From: Prolixibacteraceae bacterium
GTDB lineage: Bacteria; Bacteroidota; Bacteroidia; Bacteroidales; Prolixibacteraceae
Length of the DNA stretch: 64,000 nt
Assembly: GCA_028683385.1 (NCBI GenBank)
Contig: JAQUIJ010000013.1
Span: 1 to 64,000, forward strand
Direction of reading: 5' to 3'
This document shows, one piece after another, positions 1-9,221 of the stretch (positions are counted from its first letter, which is position 1; each line of letters begins with the position of its first letter). Position numbers and translations under genes: made by a program. The notes below the pieces were generated by a model that saw only the letters and a list, made by a program, of their open reading frames with translations, was not told the DNA's origin and searched no databases.

Positions 1-1146
1 ATGGTGGATCGGACTCATCAGGAAAACACGGCGTCCTTCGCCATATTTCCGTTTGGTATATTTGAAATAAGCTACCTGAATAACTACCGAAAGATTTTCG
101 ATCACGAAGATTCCGCACAGAATCGGGATCAAAATTTCCTTCCGGATAATGATGGCGAAAACGGCCAGAATACCGCCGAGCGCCAAACTACCGGTATCGC
201 CCATGAAAACCTGTGCTGGGTAGGAATTGTACCACAGAAACCCAACGGTTGCACCAATAAATGCCGATATAAATACGGTCAGTTCTCCCAGATTCGGGAT
301 ATACATGATGTTCAGGTAATCGGCATAAATAACGTTACCGCTCACATATGCCAGTATCCCCAGGGTTGCCCCGCTAATAGCCGAAGTCCCGGTCGCCAGT
401 CCGTCAATTCCATCGGTGAGGTTGGCAGCATTCGATACCGCAGTTATAATTAGAATGATGGCCAGTGCATAAACAATCCATGCCCAATTTCTGGCATTTT
501 TGCCCATAAAAGCTACAAACGTTCCGTAACTCAATTCATGGTTTTTCATGAATGGAATGGTCGTTCGTGTCGATTTAACCGCTGTTGTTACATGTTGCAA
601 TCGTTTCTGACCAGTAATACTGTCGGTTACCATTTCTTTCACAAACATTCCGTTGGCGTCAACAACCCGTTGACGAACCACTACTTCATCCGAGAAATAC
701 AAGGTTGCAGCAACAATAATTCCCAACGAAACTTGTCCCAAAATCTTGAACTTTCCGGCCAAACCCTGTTTGTCTTTCAGGAAAACTTTGATGTAATCAT
801 CAGCAAACCCAATCAGACCGAGCCAAACCGTGGTGATGATCATCAGTATGATATAGACATTATTGAGCCTGGCAAACAAAAGCGTTGGAATAAGGATTGA
901 AGCCAAAATAATAATGCCACCCATTGTCGGTGTGCCTTTTTTCTGCATCTGGCCTTCGAGACCCAAGTCGCGAACTTCTTCGCCAATTTGTTTGCGCTGT
1001 AAAAATTTGATCAGCTTTTTTCCAAACCCGATAGTAATGAGCAACGACACAATAATCGCCGCCCCCGAACGGAAAGAGATGTATTGAAACATTCCCAACC
1101 CGGGAACATCATAATCTTTTAAAAGCTGATACAAGTGATAAAACAT
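1..1146 (-). CDS. mraY: MraY, phospho-N-acetylmuramoyl-pentapeptide-transferase (3' end cut by window)
   Basis: Integral membrane enzyme that moves phospho-MurNAc-pentapeptide from UDP onto undecaprenyl phosphate to give lipid I. The frame opens at an ATG whose complement is 1144-1146 and stays open to base 1, about 382 codons with no stop, so only the C-terminus is missing. Translation of the minus strand shows the family's landmarks: GTPTMGGI near residue 75, FADDYIKV near 115, [10 protein letters not shown] in the middle, and [10 protein letters not shown] followed by further membrane helices. It begins 11 bp after the murE stop and is the last gene of the mraZ-rsmH-ftsL-ftsI-murE-mraY run seen here; murD, ftsW and murG would be expected beyond the edge. 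Confidence 0.96.
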   Translation of the reverse strand, partial: MFYHLYQLLKDYDVPGLGMFQYISFRSGAAIIVSLLITIGFGKKLIKFLQRKQIGEEVRDLGLEGQMQKKGTPTMGGIIILASILIPTLLFARLNNVYIILMIITTVWLGLIGFADDYIKVFLKDKQGLAGKFKILGQVSLGIIVAATLYFSDEVVVRQRVVDANGMFVKEMVTDSITGQKRLQHVTTAVKSTRTTIPFMKNHELSYGTFVAFMGKNARNWAWIVYALAIILIITAVSNAANLTDGIDGLATGTSAISGATLGILAYVSGNVIYADYLNIMYIPNLGELTVFISAFIGATVGFLWYNSYPAQVFMGDTGSLALGGILAVFAIIIRKEILIPILCGIFVIENLSVVIQVAYFKYTKRKYGEGRRVFLMSPIHH

Positions 1147-1157
1147 AGTCTTCCTAT

Positions 1158-2615
1158 TTAATTATTTCCGAATATCTCATTAATCACTTCTTTGTCGTCG
1201 AAATGATATTTCACTCCTTTTATTTCCTGATAATCTTCGTGACCTTTGCCAGCAACCAAAATAATGTCGCCAGGTTTTGCAAGCATGCAGGCTGTTTTGA
1301 TGGCTTCTTTGCGGTTCACAATCGTCAACACTTTGTTTTTCTGGTGAACTTCAACACCGGCTTCCATGTCGGCCAAAATCTGTTCAGGCTCTTCCGAACG
1401 CGGATTGTCTGATGTCAGGATTACTTTATCACTTTGGCGGACAGCTTCCTGAGCCATTTCGGGGCGTTTGGTTTTGTCGCGGTCGCCACCAGCGCCAACT
1501 ACTGTAATTACCTGTTCGTTTCCGGTCCGTATTTCTGCAATTCCGGATAGTACATTTTGGATAGCGTCAGGAGTATGCGCATAATCAACTACAGCATATT
1601 TTCCTTCCGGCGAACGAATAATTTCGAAACGACCTGAAACCGGACGCAATTCACTCAGAATCCGAAGTATCTCGTCGCGGTCAACGCCCAAAAGAATGGT
1701 GGCTCCCATAACAGCCATCAGGTTACTGGCATTGAAAACACCGGTAAAATGAGTCCAAACCTCCTGCCCATCAATACTCAGGAGCATTCCATCGAAATGC
1801 TTTTCGAGCACCTTGCAATGAAAGTTTGCCAACGACCGCAACGAATAAGTTTGCTTGGTCGCTTTCGTATTCTGAAGCATTACCATACCGTTTTTATCGT
1901 CGGCATTGGTTAAAGCAAATGCCTTTGCAGGAAGCTGATCGAAAAATTTCTTCTTCGCTTTCAGGTATTCAGCAAAAGTTTTGTGGTAATCCAGGTGATC
2001 GTGAGTCAGATTGGTAAAAATGCCTCCATCGAAATCAATCCCGCTAATCCGATCCTGATCGATGGCATGCGAACTAACCTCCATAAAGCAATATTCACAT
2101 CCGGCCTCAACCATTTTAGCCATCAATTCCTGAATCTGCAACGCATCAGGTGTGGTGTGCGTGGCATGAAACTCATCGTCGCCAACGTAATATTTTATGG
2201 TCGAAATTAATCCGACTTTATATCCAAGTAAACAGAAAGTCTTGTAAAGAAGGCTTGCAATCGTTGTCTTCCCATTGGTTCCGGTAACTCCAACAACCTT
2301 TAAGTTGGTCGATGGGTTATTGTAAAAGGCCGCGGCCATTTTCCCGAAATTGATTTGGGTATTTTCAATTTTTACCAACACTACTCCGGAAGGAAAATTT
2401 TCCGGAACATCCTCACAAACCACAGCTACAGCACCCAACTCTATCGCTTTGGCAATGTATTGATGACCATCAACATGAGTACCTTTTACAGCAACAAACA
2501 AATCGCCAGCTTCAACCTTTCGCGAATCGAACTGAATACTCCGAACCTGAACAGATAAATCTCCTCTGGTTTCGAGCAACCCTATGCCTGCAAGTATATC
2601 TTTTAACGGTTTCAT
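1158..2615 (-). CDS. murE: MurE, UDP-MurNAc-tripeptide synthetase (meso-DAP type)
   Basis: Cytoplasmic Mur ligase adding the third residue of the peptidoglycan stem peptide using ATP. The 485-residue length is normal. The ATP-binding loop GTNGKTT is at residues 112-118, the central-domain HTTPDAL stretch is near 153-159, and the C-terminal substrate motif DNPR is at 403-406. In characterised MurE enzymes DNPR selects meso-diaminopimelate rather than lysine, so a DAP-type wall is inferred. It starts 5 bp after the ftsI stop, so it is clearly cotranscribed. The DAP specificity matters for interpreting dapL and the DapF-like gene elsewhere in this window. Confidence 0.97.
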   Translation of the reverse strand: MKPLKDILAGIGLLETRGDLSVQVRSIQFDSRKVEAGDLFVAVKGTHVDGHQYIAKAIELGAVAVVCEDVPENFPSGVVLVKIENTQINFGKMAAAFYNNPSTNLKVVGVTGTNGKTTIASLLYKTFCLLGYKVGLISTIKYYVGDDEFHATHTTPDALQIQELMAKMVEAGCEYCFMEVSSHAIDQDRISGIDFDGGIFTNLTHDHLDYHKTFAEYLKAKKKFFDQLPAKAFALTNADDKNGMVMLQNTKATKQTYSLRSLANFHCKVLEKHFDGMLLSIDGQEVWTHFTGVFNASNLMAVMGATILLGVDRDEILRILSELRPVSGRFEIIRSPEGKYAVVDYAHTPDAIQNVLSGIAEIRTGNEQVITVVGAGGDRDKTKRPEMAQEAVRQSDKVILTSDNPRSEEPEQILADMEAGVEVHQKNKVLTIVNRKEAIKTACMLAKPGDIILVAGKGHEDYQEIKGVKYHFDDKEVINEIFGNN

Positions 2616-2620
2616 TGCTG

Positions 2621-5212
2621 TTATTTTTTAGGTTGAACTGTATTTTTCTTTTTCTCCTGAGCTTTTTGAGCTGCGACTTTTGCCTTCCATTTTGCAATTG
2701 CTTCAGGACTTGCCTTTGGTTTTTCTGTGGTTTTCTTAGTTGCCCCTTTCGCCTCCTGAGCTTTTTGCGCTGCAACCTTTGCCTTCCACCTGTCAATAGC
2801 CGCCTGATTCGGCTTTGGCTTTACTGAACTTTTCTTCGTTGCACTCTTTTCTTCCAGCGCTTTTTGAGCCGCAACTTTTGCCTTCCACTTATCAATAGCC
2901 GCCTGATTGGGTTTTGCTGCGGGAGTCTTACTAACTTTGGAACTAGCAGCCGATTTCTTCTCTACCTTTGGATTCACCACATCAGGAGCAATCTCCCGCT
3001 GTGCAGGTTTTTGAACAGGAACAGGAATAAAAGCTGCGGCCTGAATGGAATCAATTTTATTTAAGCTATCCTTCTTTACGATTTGAAGGTCATCAAAACC
3101 CAATTCGAGCGAAACTGCATCTCCTTTTGTTGCTGGCGTTCCTGGAATAGGCGATTGCCTGAAAACACGGCCAAAGCCATTCATCTCGGCTTTCAGACCT
3201 GATTTTTCAAGCAGGTAAACCGCATCGCTGGCACCCATTCCAATTACGTCAGGAATAATACCAGGAGTATCGTTAACTCCATTAATAAATACGGTCATCG
3301 AATCGTTGGTAACAGCCACACGTTGTGCGGTCATATTCTGTTCCTGATTTTTGAATCCAAGATCCTTGGCAAGCAGCATCACATCGTCCTTCAATCCCGG
3401 TTTGACCTGCGGAACTTCGTTGTATGGTGGGATTGAATCTTTTGCAGGTTCGAGATATGCAGCATAAACTTTATCGGCAATACCGCGGAATACCGGACCA
3501 GCAACCGAACCTCCATAGAAAGCTCCCTGTGGACCAACAATAACTACAATGATGCTGTATTTCGGATTATCAGCCGGGAAATAGCCACAAAATGAAGCCT
3601 GATATTTTTTGGCTCCACCGCTGGTATAACCTTTATTTTCATTGGCAATAACAGCAGTTCCAGTTTTGCCAGCAATTGTGTAATACGGATTATTCAGACT
3701 TTTTCCGGTTCCCCGAATGCAAACGCCTTTTAACATGTCCTGAGCTTTGCCAAGTGTGGTTTTTGAACAGAGCATTGGATTGATGACTTCAGTCGGGAAC
3801 TTTCGGACAGGAATCCCGTCTTCTCTGATTTCTTCGATGAATTTTGGCTTAACCATTACTCCATTATTGGCTACGGCATTGTAAAAAGTAAGTGTTTGGA
3901 TCGGAGCAATTTTAATTTCGTAACCGTGCGCAATCCATGCCAGTGAAGGGCCCCACCAATCAGGATCTGTCGGATATTTGATTCGTGGCTCTGCTTCACC
4001 AAGAAATCCAAGGCCAAGTTGCTTGTTTAAACCGAAACTATAAATACGGTCGATAAACTCCTTTTCTTTGCCTTCATAGTATTTGCAAATAATCTTTGCC
4101 GTTCCAATATTTGAAGAGAGTTCAAATGTTCTTTTCAAACTGATCAATCCATGGCCTCCATGATCATAATCGCTGTCTTTCATCTTCTGTCCTTTATACT
4201 CCCAAATACCGCGACCAGTATCGACCAGCTCAGAGGTATCGGCATAACCTGCATCCATAGCAGCGATCAGCGACATCAGCTTAAAGGTTGACCCAGGTTC
4301 GCTGCAACCAGCATGACCAAAGGCAAAATTGTAAGTTTCGCCGTATGTTCCGTCTTTTTTGAGACCCATGTTGGCAATTGCCTTGATGTTCCCGGTTTTT
4401 ACTTCCATCACAATGGCAGTTCCCCACTCTGCCCGACTGACCTCCATTTGTTTGCCCAAAGCTGTTTGGGCATAATCCTGAAGATTAACATTGATCGTGG
4501 TAATCACGTCTTTCCCTTCTTTGGGTTCGACCAATGGTGTATTGATCCAATTTCCGGAGAAATTACGTTTGAGAGCAAGGCCATTGATACCTGCCAGATA
4601 ATTTTCATCCAAACCTTCAACGCCGGTAAATCCAACGTTTCCGTGAACACCGCCAAAAGCTCCTTTATTAAGCACACCAATGGTCCGGCTTGCCAGATCG
4701 CCGTGAGGCAGAATTCGTCTATTTTCAGTTACAACAATAAGTCCGGAACCAAAGTAGCTCTTCGACATGGTTTTCAGTAATTTAAATTCCTGAAACTTAT
4801 TGTGGTCAATTTCTTCCGGATTAATCAGAAACCACCGGTTCTTCTTGTCGTAAGCAGCCCGCACTCGACTTCTGAAATCGGCTTTATCGACCCCAAAGAA
4901 ACCCGAAAGTTCATCAACCATCTGTTCCGAATATTTATCGAATACTTGCTGAATCCGCGGCGCCATCATGTCCATGCGGATTTCATAATATGGCACCGAA
5001 GTCGACAAAATGCTACCATCGTCGGCACAAATATTTCCTCGTTTAGCCCAAATCTCCGTGGTATTGTTTCTCAGGTCTTTGGCAATCTCCTGCCATTTTT
5101 GGGTATCCACATTCTGAATAATTAGAATCCGGCCAATTATAACAAGTCCGAAGATGGCAATCGCAAAATACACGATGCCAAATCGTAAGGTTATAGCTTT
5201 CCTGATTTCCAT
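2621..5212 (-). CDS. ftsI: FtsI/PBP3-type transpeptidase with PASTA domain and Lys/Ala repeat tail
   Basis: Septal peptidoglycan transpeptidase. A single N-terminal membrane segment spans about residues 10-32, followed by the PBP dimerisation domain and the transpeptidase domain. The active-site motifs are STFK (Ser308, Lys311), SSN near 374 and KTG near 518. One PASTA domain lies around 657-720. Unusually, the protein continues to 863 residues, longer than typical FtsI. The tail is rich in Lys, Ala and Pro and holds three copies of a roughly 33-residue unit with the core KWKAKVAAQKA (RWKAKVAAQKA in the middle copy). The ATG overlaps the ftsL stop by one base, indicating translational coupling. 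Confidence 0.95.
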   Translation of the reverse strand: MEIRKAITLRFGIVYFAIAIFGLVIIGRILIIQNVDTQKWQEIAKDLRNNTTEIWAKRGNICADDGSILSTSVPYYEIRMDMMAPRIQQVFDKYSEQMVDELSGFFGVDKADFRSRVRAAYDKKNRWFLINPEEIDHNKFQEFKLLKTMSKSYFGSGLIVVTENRRILPHGDLASRTIGVLNKGAFGGVHGNVGFTGVEGLDENYLAGINGLALKRNFSGNWINTPLVEPKEGKDVITTINVNLQDYAQTALGKQMEVSRAEWGTAIVMEVKTGNIKAIANMGLKKDGTYGETYNFAFGHAGCSEPGSTFKLMSLIAAMDAGYADTSELVDTGRGIWEYKGQKMKDSDYDHGGHGLISLKRTFELSSNIGTAKIICKYYEGKEKEFIDRIYSFGLNKQLGLGFLGEAEPRIKYPTDPDWWGPSLAWIAHGYEIKIAPIQTLTFYNAVANNGVMVKPKFIEEIREDGIPVRKFPTEVINPMLCSKTTLGKAQDMLKGVCIRGTGKSLNNPYYTIAGKTGTAVIANENKGYTSGGAKKYQASFCGYFPADNPKYSIIVVIVGPQGAFYGGSVAGPVFRGIADKVYAAYLEPAKDSIPPYNEVPQVKPGLKDDVMLLAKDLGFKNQEQNMTAQRVAVTNDSMTVFINGVNDTPGIIPDVIGMGASDAVYLLEKSGLKAEMNGFGRVFRQSPIPGTPATKGDAVSLELGFDDLQIVKKDSLNKIDSIQAAAFIPVPVQKPAQREIAPDVVNPKVEKKSAASSKVSKTPAAKPNQAAIDKWKAKVAAQKALEEKSATKKSSVKPKPNQAAIDRWKAKVAAQKAQEAKGATKKTTEKPKASPEAIAKWKAKVAAQKAQEKKKNTVQPKK

Positions 5213-5577
5213 TATTTAGTCTCCATTTTTTTCACCTTGATCCGTTTAGGCGGTTCTATCGGTTCTATCAAATCTATTTTCCGCTCAATCACCCTTCTGG
5301 TCACTTCCGATGGACGGTTGATGTACATCAATTCCGTTTCATGAATCACCGATTCTGATTTATATTCTTTAAGCGAATCGCGCACCATTTCCATTTGCCG
5401 AATGGTCTTTTCGGTGATGTATCGATTGGTGATTAAACCAATTCCTAACAGCGCAAGAAAAATCACAAAAGGTATTTGTTTGGTTACCTTCTCGCTCGAC
5501 AACGCGCTACCAACCAGAATACTTTTTAGTCCGGCTGTCGAGATTCGCTTCTTGCTATTTTCTTTTTTCTCTGTCAT
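5212..5577 (-). CDS. ftsL: FtsL-like cell division protein
   Basis: Small bitopic division protein of 121 residues. It has a basic cytoplasmic N-terminus, one membrane helix at about residues 35-51 (IPFVIFLALLGIGLITN), and a short extracytoplasmic helical region ending in a Lys-rich tail. FtsL proteins are poorly conserved, so the call rests on size, topology and position between rsmH and ftsI. It overlaps the rsmH stop by 4 bp and the ftsI start by 1 bp, consistent with tight coupling within the dcw cluster. It would act in the FtsQLB complex that activates septal synthesis. Confidence 0.85.
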   Translation of the reverse strand: MTEKKENSKKRISTAGLKSILVGSALSSEKVTKQIPFVIFLALLGIGLITNRYITEKTIRQMEMVRDSLKEYKSESVIHETELMYINRPSEVTRRVIERKIDLIEPIEPPKRIKVKKMETK

Positions 5578-6479
5578 GCGTTCTTTTCTGCAATTCGCAA
5601 TTTGGCACTTCGAGCCCGTGGATTCCGCTCTATCTCTTCTTCGTTCGGCACAATAACTTTGCGATTTATAGCTACCAAAGGAGACTCAACATTTCCAAAA
5701 AAGTCCTTTTCCTGTTTTCCTGAAAAGTCGCCCGATTTGATGAAATTCTTCACCATGCGGTCTTCCAGCGAATGGTAAGTGATGACCACCAATCGGCCAC
5801 CTGGCTTCAATAATTGTATACTTTGTTCCAGAAATTCGTGCAAAACATCCATTTCCTTGTTGGTTTCGATGCGCAAAGCCTGAAAAACCTTAGCCAGATA
5901 TTTACTTTCCTGAAATTTCGGAACGCATGGAGCGATTGCCTCTTTAAACTGCTCAATGGTCTTAACTGGTTTCGAATTGCGGGCAAACACCAACTGCTTT
6001 GCCAATCGCCCGGCATTATCAATCTCGCCATACTCGCGAAACATTGTTCGAAGCTGGTCTTCGGTAAACGTATTTACGATATCAGCGGCACTTTGCGTCG
6101 AATCGCGATTCATCCGCATATCCAAATCGCCATCGAAACGAAACGAAAAGCCTCGCTCGGCCACATCAAAGTCGTGCGACGAGACTCCCAGATCGGCCAA
6201 AATACCGTCAACCTGTTCGACATTGTAATACCGTAAAAAATTTCGGATGTATTTAAAGTTGTGCCTGATGAAGAAAAAACGATCGTCGTGAATGACATTT
6301 GCAGCAGCATCCTCGTCTTGGTCGAAAGCAAAAAGGCGTCCTGTTTCTAACCGGCTAAAAATTTCACGCGAATGACCACCGCCACCAAAAGTAACGTCAA
6401 CATAATCGCCATTCGCCTTAATTTCCAGTCCGTCGACACTTTCGGCCAACAAAACAGGTACATGATATTCTCTTTCCAT
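5574..6479 (-). CDS. rsmH: RsmH, 16S rRNA (cytosine(1402)-N(4))-methyltransferase
   Basis: SAM-dependent methyltransferase that modifies C1402 of 16S rRNA; historically MraW. Its 301 residues match the family. The N-terminal HVPVLLAESVDGL, the SAM-binding DVTFGGGGHSREI near residues 28-40, the GILADLGVSSHDFD stretch and the C-terminal ITYHSLEDRMVKNF are all characteristic. It sits between mraZ (1-bp overlap) and ftsL (4-bp overlap), the standard order of the mra operon. Confidence 0.97.
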   Translation of the reverse strand: MEREYHVPVLLAESVDGLEIKANGDYVDVTFGGGGHSREIFSRLETGRLFAFDQDEDAAANVIHDDRFFFIRHNFKYIRNFLRYYNVEQVDGILADLGVSSHDFDVAERGFSFRFDGDLDMRMNRDSTQSAADIVNTFTEDQLRTMFREYGEIDNAGRLAKQLVFARNSKPVKTIEQFKEAIAPCVPKFQESKYLAKVFQALRIETNKEMDVLHEFLEQSIQLLKPGGRLVVITYHSLEDRMVKNFIKSGDFSGKQEKDFFGNVESPLVAINRKVIVPNEEEIERNPRARSAKLRIAEKNA

Positions 6480-6940
6480 TAGTCCAATTCTTCGCCACCG
6501 AATTTCTGCTCATATGAATCATCGCATTCAGTTAAAGATCCGGTATAGCTCTGATATTCATTTGCATCCCAAATCCGCAACCGCTCAAGCTGACCCGTAA
6601 AAACCACTTCTTTTGTAATTCCGGCAACTTCAAGAAAATTTGCAGGAATTGTAAACCGGCAATTTTCGGGTACCGCAATTATCCGGCATTTCCGTAAAAT
6701 TCCATCGAGAATTTTGCTATGTTCCCGATTGTTTAAGTTCAATTTCGATCTGAATTTTAAAATACGTTTCTCCCACTCTTCCATGGTATAAACGTTTAAG
6801 CACTTTTCATACCTGTCAATTTCGATGGCCAATTGACCACCGGGAACGTTACCGCCCATCTGATTTTTATAATCGGCTGGTAACACTACTCGTCCTTTCT
6901 CATCGAAAGTTGCTCGTATTTCTCCCGAAAAAATTAACAT
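6479..6940 (-). CDS. mraZ: MraZ, transcriptional regulator of the mra/dcw cluster
   Basis: Dimeric SpoVT/AbrB-fold DNA-binding protein with two swapped-hairpin domains. The first is seen at FSGEIRATFDEKGRVVLPAD (residues 4-23) and the second around CRFTIPANFLEVAGI near residue 97-111. The 153 residues agree with the family. In characterised bacteria MraZ represses its own operon by binding short direct repeats with a 10-bp period upstream of mraZ. A matching 10-bp tandem repeat is present 50-85 bp upstream of this start (6991-7024), so autoregulation is likely. First gene of the dcw operon. Confidence 0.96.
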   Translation of the reverse strand: MLIFSGEIRATFDEKGRVVLPADYKNQMGGNVPGGQLAIEIDRYEKCLNVYTMEEWEKRILKFRSKLNLNNREHSKILDGILRKCRIIAVPENCRFTIPANFLEVAGITKEVVFTGQLERLRIWDANEYQSYTGSLTECDDSYEQKFGGEELD

Positions 6941-7336
6941 TTCAAGCTTTTAAGATTTACATGTAAAAGTAATAAAATTCAAAATACATCAGTCTATTTA
7001 AGTCTATTTAAGTCTATCTAAGTCACCACAATTATGACAATACGAACACATAAATTGTTCATAACTTGTTTATAAATACAATAACGAGCAATTAATCATT
7101 TTATTTTCAGAATCTTAAAACTTATCAACAATTCAGAAATCAGTTAATAAATCGTTTTCAAGCCGCGAAAGTAATAATCAAAAGCAACTTCGAAAGTATA
7201 AAAAGCCAAATGTTGATAAATTTTTAAGATGGAAGCATAGAGCGATCAAGCATCAATCCAGAATCAGAAATTAGGCGCAATCCAGAAACTGTTTGCATTT
7301 ATTTTATATTTTCGGCTTCATTTTTAACGATCAGTA
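6941..7336. other. Divergent intergenic region between mraZ and the glsA-like gene
   Basis: About 400 AT-rich bases between two divergent genes. It holds the 10-bp repeats at 6991-7024 and promoter-like AT stretches for both sides. Two TTATCAACA-like sequences (about 7123-7131 and, reversed, 7212-7220) resemble DnaA boxes, but they are isolated and I do not call an origin. No tRNA, strong hairpin or further open frame was recognised. Confidence 0.6.
6991..7024 (-). promoter_or_regulatory. Candidate MraZ operator: 10-bp tandem repeats
   Basis: On the plus strand AGTCTATTTA, AGTCTATTTA and AGTCTATCTA follow one another without a gap, then AGTCACC starts a fourth copy. Read toward mraZ this is GACTTAAATA-type repeats spaced exactly 10 bp. 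Known MraZ operators are short direct repeats at this spacing, but the base sequence differs between phyla. A weak promoter-like box TACTTTTA lies between the repeats and the mraZ start at 6964-6971. Confidence 0.6.
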
Positions 7337-8185
7337 ATGGATTTGGAAAATCAGGAACCGGTAAAACCAATTAACATTAAGGAAATGTTCCTTAAAAAGA
7401 ATCCGAAGCTTGCTAAAAAGCTTCCTGAATTCGTTTACCGGTACATCAACCGCATCATGCACATTGACGAAATCAATGAACTGTTGGCCAATCATGGCAA
7501 TGAAAGAGGGATTGAATTTGCACGCAGTATGGTCAAACATTTTAATGTTCACGAAACTATAAATGGCATAGAAAACCTTCCAACTTCGGGGCGTTTCATA
7601 TTCGCGTCAAACCATCCATTAGGCGGATTCGATGCACTGCTAATTTTATGCAACATCGATCGTTTAATGGGAGAAACTGTAACGTTGGTTAACGATGTAC
7701 TGATGAGCATCCCACAATTGACTCCAATTTTCGTTCCTCTAAATAAACATGGCGGCCTTAGCAAAGATGTGATCAAGCAAATTCATGAGGCTTATTCATC
7801 TGACAAACAAATATTGATTTTCCCTTCCGGATTTGCATCAAGGCGAATCAAAGGAACAGTTCAGGACTTTGAGTGGAAAAAGCATTTCATTGCCAAATCA
7901 ATTGAATACCAACGCGATGTCATCCCAATTCACGTAAGTGGCAGAAATTCGGGTTTCTTTTACTCGCTGGCTAATTTCAGAACCTTTTTCAAAATGAAAT
8001 GGAACCTCGAAATGTTTTACCTGGCCGACGAAACTTTTGGGCATAAAAATCAAAAATTCACCATCACTTTTGGCAAACCAATACCCTATACTCGTTTCGA
8101 TAAAAGTAAAACTTTAGACCAATGGGCCGCTGAAGTCAGGGACATTGTGTACAAATTACCAAATCAACAGGATAGCCAACATTAA
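7337..8185 (+). CDS. Acyltransferase of the OlsA/GlsA type (second acylation of N-acyl amino-acid lipid)
   Basis: Lysophospholipid-type acyltransferase of 282 residues. The catalytic His-Asp pair appears in SNHPLGGFDALL at residues 91-102 (His93, Asp99, an HX5D spacing) and the substrate motif as FPSGFASR near 168-175. No membrane helix is obvious. It is followed after 69 bp by a GNAT/hemolysin-type N-acyltransferase. In Bacteroides this pairing makes glycine lipids (glsB/glsA); in other bacteria the equivalent pair makes ornithine lipids. The role as the O-acyltransferase is inferred from family and neighbour; the amino-acid head group cannot be read from sequence. Confidence 0.8.
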   Translation: MDLENQEPVKPINIKEMFLKKNPKLAKKLPEFVYRYINRIMHIDEINELLANHGNERGIEFARSMVKHFNVHETINGIENLPTSGRFIFASNHPLGGFDALLILCNIDRLMGETVTLVNDVLMSIPQLTPIFVPLNKHGGLSKDVIKQIHEAYSSDKQILIFPSGFASRRIKGTVQDFEWKKHFIAKSIEYQRDVIPIHVSGRNSGFFYSLANFRTFFKMKWNLEMFYLADETFGHKNQKFTITFGKPIPYTRFDKSKTLDQWAAEVRDIVYKLPNQQDSQH

Positions 8186-8219
8186 TCAAAGGAAAAAATC
8201 ATTTCTTATAGATTTTTTT

Positions 8220-8227
8220 TAGTTTTG
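8220..8227 (+). promoter_or_regulatory. Bacteroidota -7 box TAGTTTTG upstream of the GlsB-like gene
   Basis: TAGTTTTG matches TAnnTTTG exactly and lies 28 bp before the ATG at 8255. It suggests the N-acyltransferase can be transcribed separately from the gene upstream. No convincing -33 TTTG was seen. Confidence 0.45.
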
Positions 8228-8254
8228 TAGCTCTAAAATTCAGACAGAATCAGT

Positions 8255-9214
8255 ATGAAGGATATCATTGCACCAGTGTCAAAAGAAGCTCTATTGGCAG
8301 AACTGACACCGGACAAGTTAATGCGTAAAACGAACAAAGCCGACAACGAAATATACATTGTTACCTTTCAGGATTCGCCTAACGTGATGCGGGAAATTGG
8401 CCGTGTTAGGGAAATCACATTTCGGGACGCAGGAGGTGGAACTGGAGAGGATCTTGATATTGACGAATACGATACATGCAGCGATCCTTACAAACAGCTT
8501 ATCGTTTGGGATCCGCAGGCCATGGAAATAATTGGTGGATATCGTTATATTTTATGTAAGGATGTCCCTTTAGACAAAAACGGAGTAGTACAACTTGCTA
8601 CCACGCATCTATTCAACTTCTCCGATAAATTCATCAAAGAGTACCTTCCTTATACGCTTGAACTGGGTCGTTCTTTTGTTCAGCCTCATTACCAATCAAG
8701 CAAGGCAGGAGCCAAAGCTTTGTTTGCACTCGACAATTTATGGGACGGATTAGGCGCTCTCATTGTTGATCATCCGGAAATCAAATATTTCTTTGGTAAA
8801 GTGACTATGTACACCCACTTCCACACCAAAGCCCGTAACCTGATCATGTATTTCTTTATGAAATACTTCAACGACAACGAGAACCTGGTAACTCCAATTC
8901 ACCCGTTGGATTTAGGAATCAACATCAAAGAGATGGAAAAAGTATTCAATGGTGGATCTTACAAAGAAGACTACAAAATACTTTCGCAAAAGGTGCGCGA
9001 ATTTGGCGAAAACATACCACCTTTGATAAATTCGTACATGAACCTGAGCCCCTCGATGAAAACTTTTGGAACCGTAATAAACGATACGTTTGGGAATGTT
9101 GAGGAAACTGGAATTATCCTGACAATCTCCGATATATACGAAGCAAAAACAGATCGACACATCGAAACTTATTTGCGCACCAAAGAAACCAACGATTGGC
9201 CTTTACCTGAATAA
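8255..9214 (+). CDS. GNAT-fold N-acyltransferase, OlsB/GlsB-like (amino-acid N-acyltransferase)
   Basis: Protein of 319 residues of the hemolysin/ornithine-ACP acyltransferase family. The first half contains the acyl-ACP N-acyltransferase fold, with GRVREITFRDAGGGTGEDLD near residues 48-67 and TLELGRSFVQPHYQS near 131-145, both typical of OlsB-like enzymes. It would attach a 3-hydroxy fatty acid to the amino group of glycine or ornithine to form the lyso-lipid that the upstream acyltransferase completes. Members annotated as hemolysin in databases share this fold. It ends 7 bp before a Nudix-family regulator, so the three genes may form one operon. Substrate choice is inferred. Confidence 0.82.
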   Translation: MKDIIAPVSKEALLAELTPDKLMRKTNKADNEIYIVTFQDSPNVMREIGRVREITFRDAGGGTGEDLDIDEYDTCSDPYKQLIVWDPQAMEIIGGYRYILCKDVPLDKNGVVQLATTHLFNFSDKFIKEYLPYTLELGRSFVQPHYQSSKAGAKALFALDNLWDGLGALIVDHPEIKYFFGKVTMYTHFHTKARNLIMYFFMKYFNDNENLVTPIHPLDLGINIKEMEKVFNGGSYKEDYKILSQKVREFGENIPPLINSYMNLSPSMKTFGTVINDTFGNVEETGIILTISDIYEAKTDRHIETYLRTKETNDWPLPE

Positions 9215-9221
9215 CACAACG

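Noticed and set aside
1-1087. Plus-strand open frames over the first kilobase
   Set aside because: They are shadows of mraY on the minus strand, whose translation is clearly conserved.
7123-7220. Two TTATCAACA-like sequences as DnaA boxes (possible origin)
   Set aside because: Only two, each with mismatches, no dnaA or dnaN near and no further boxes.
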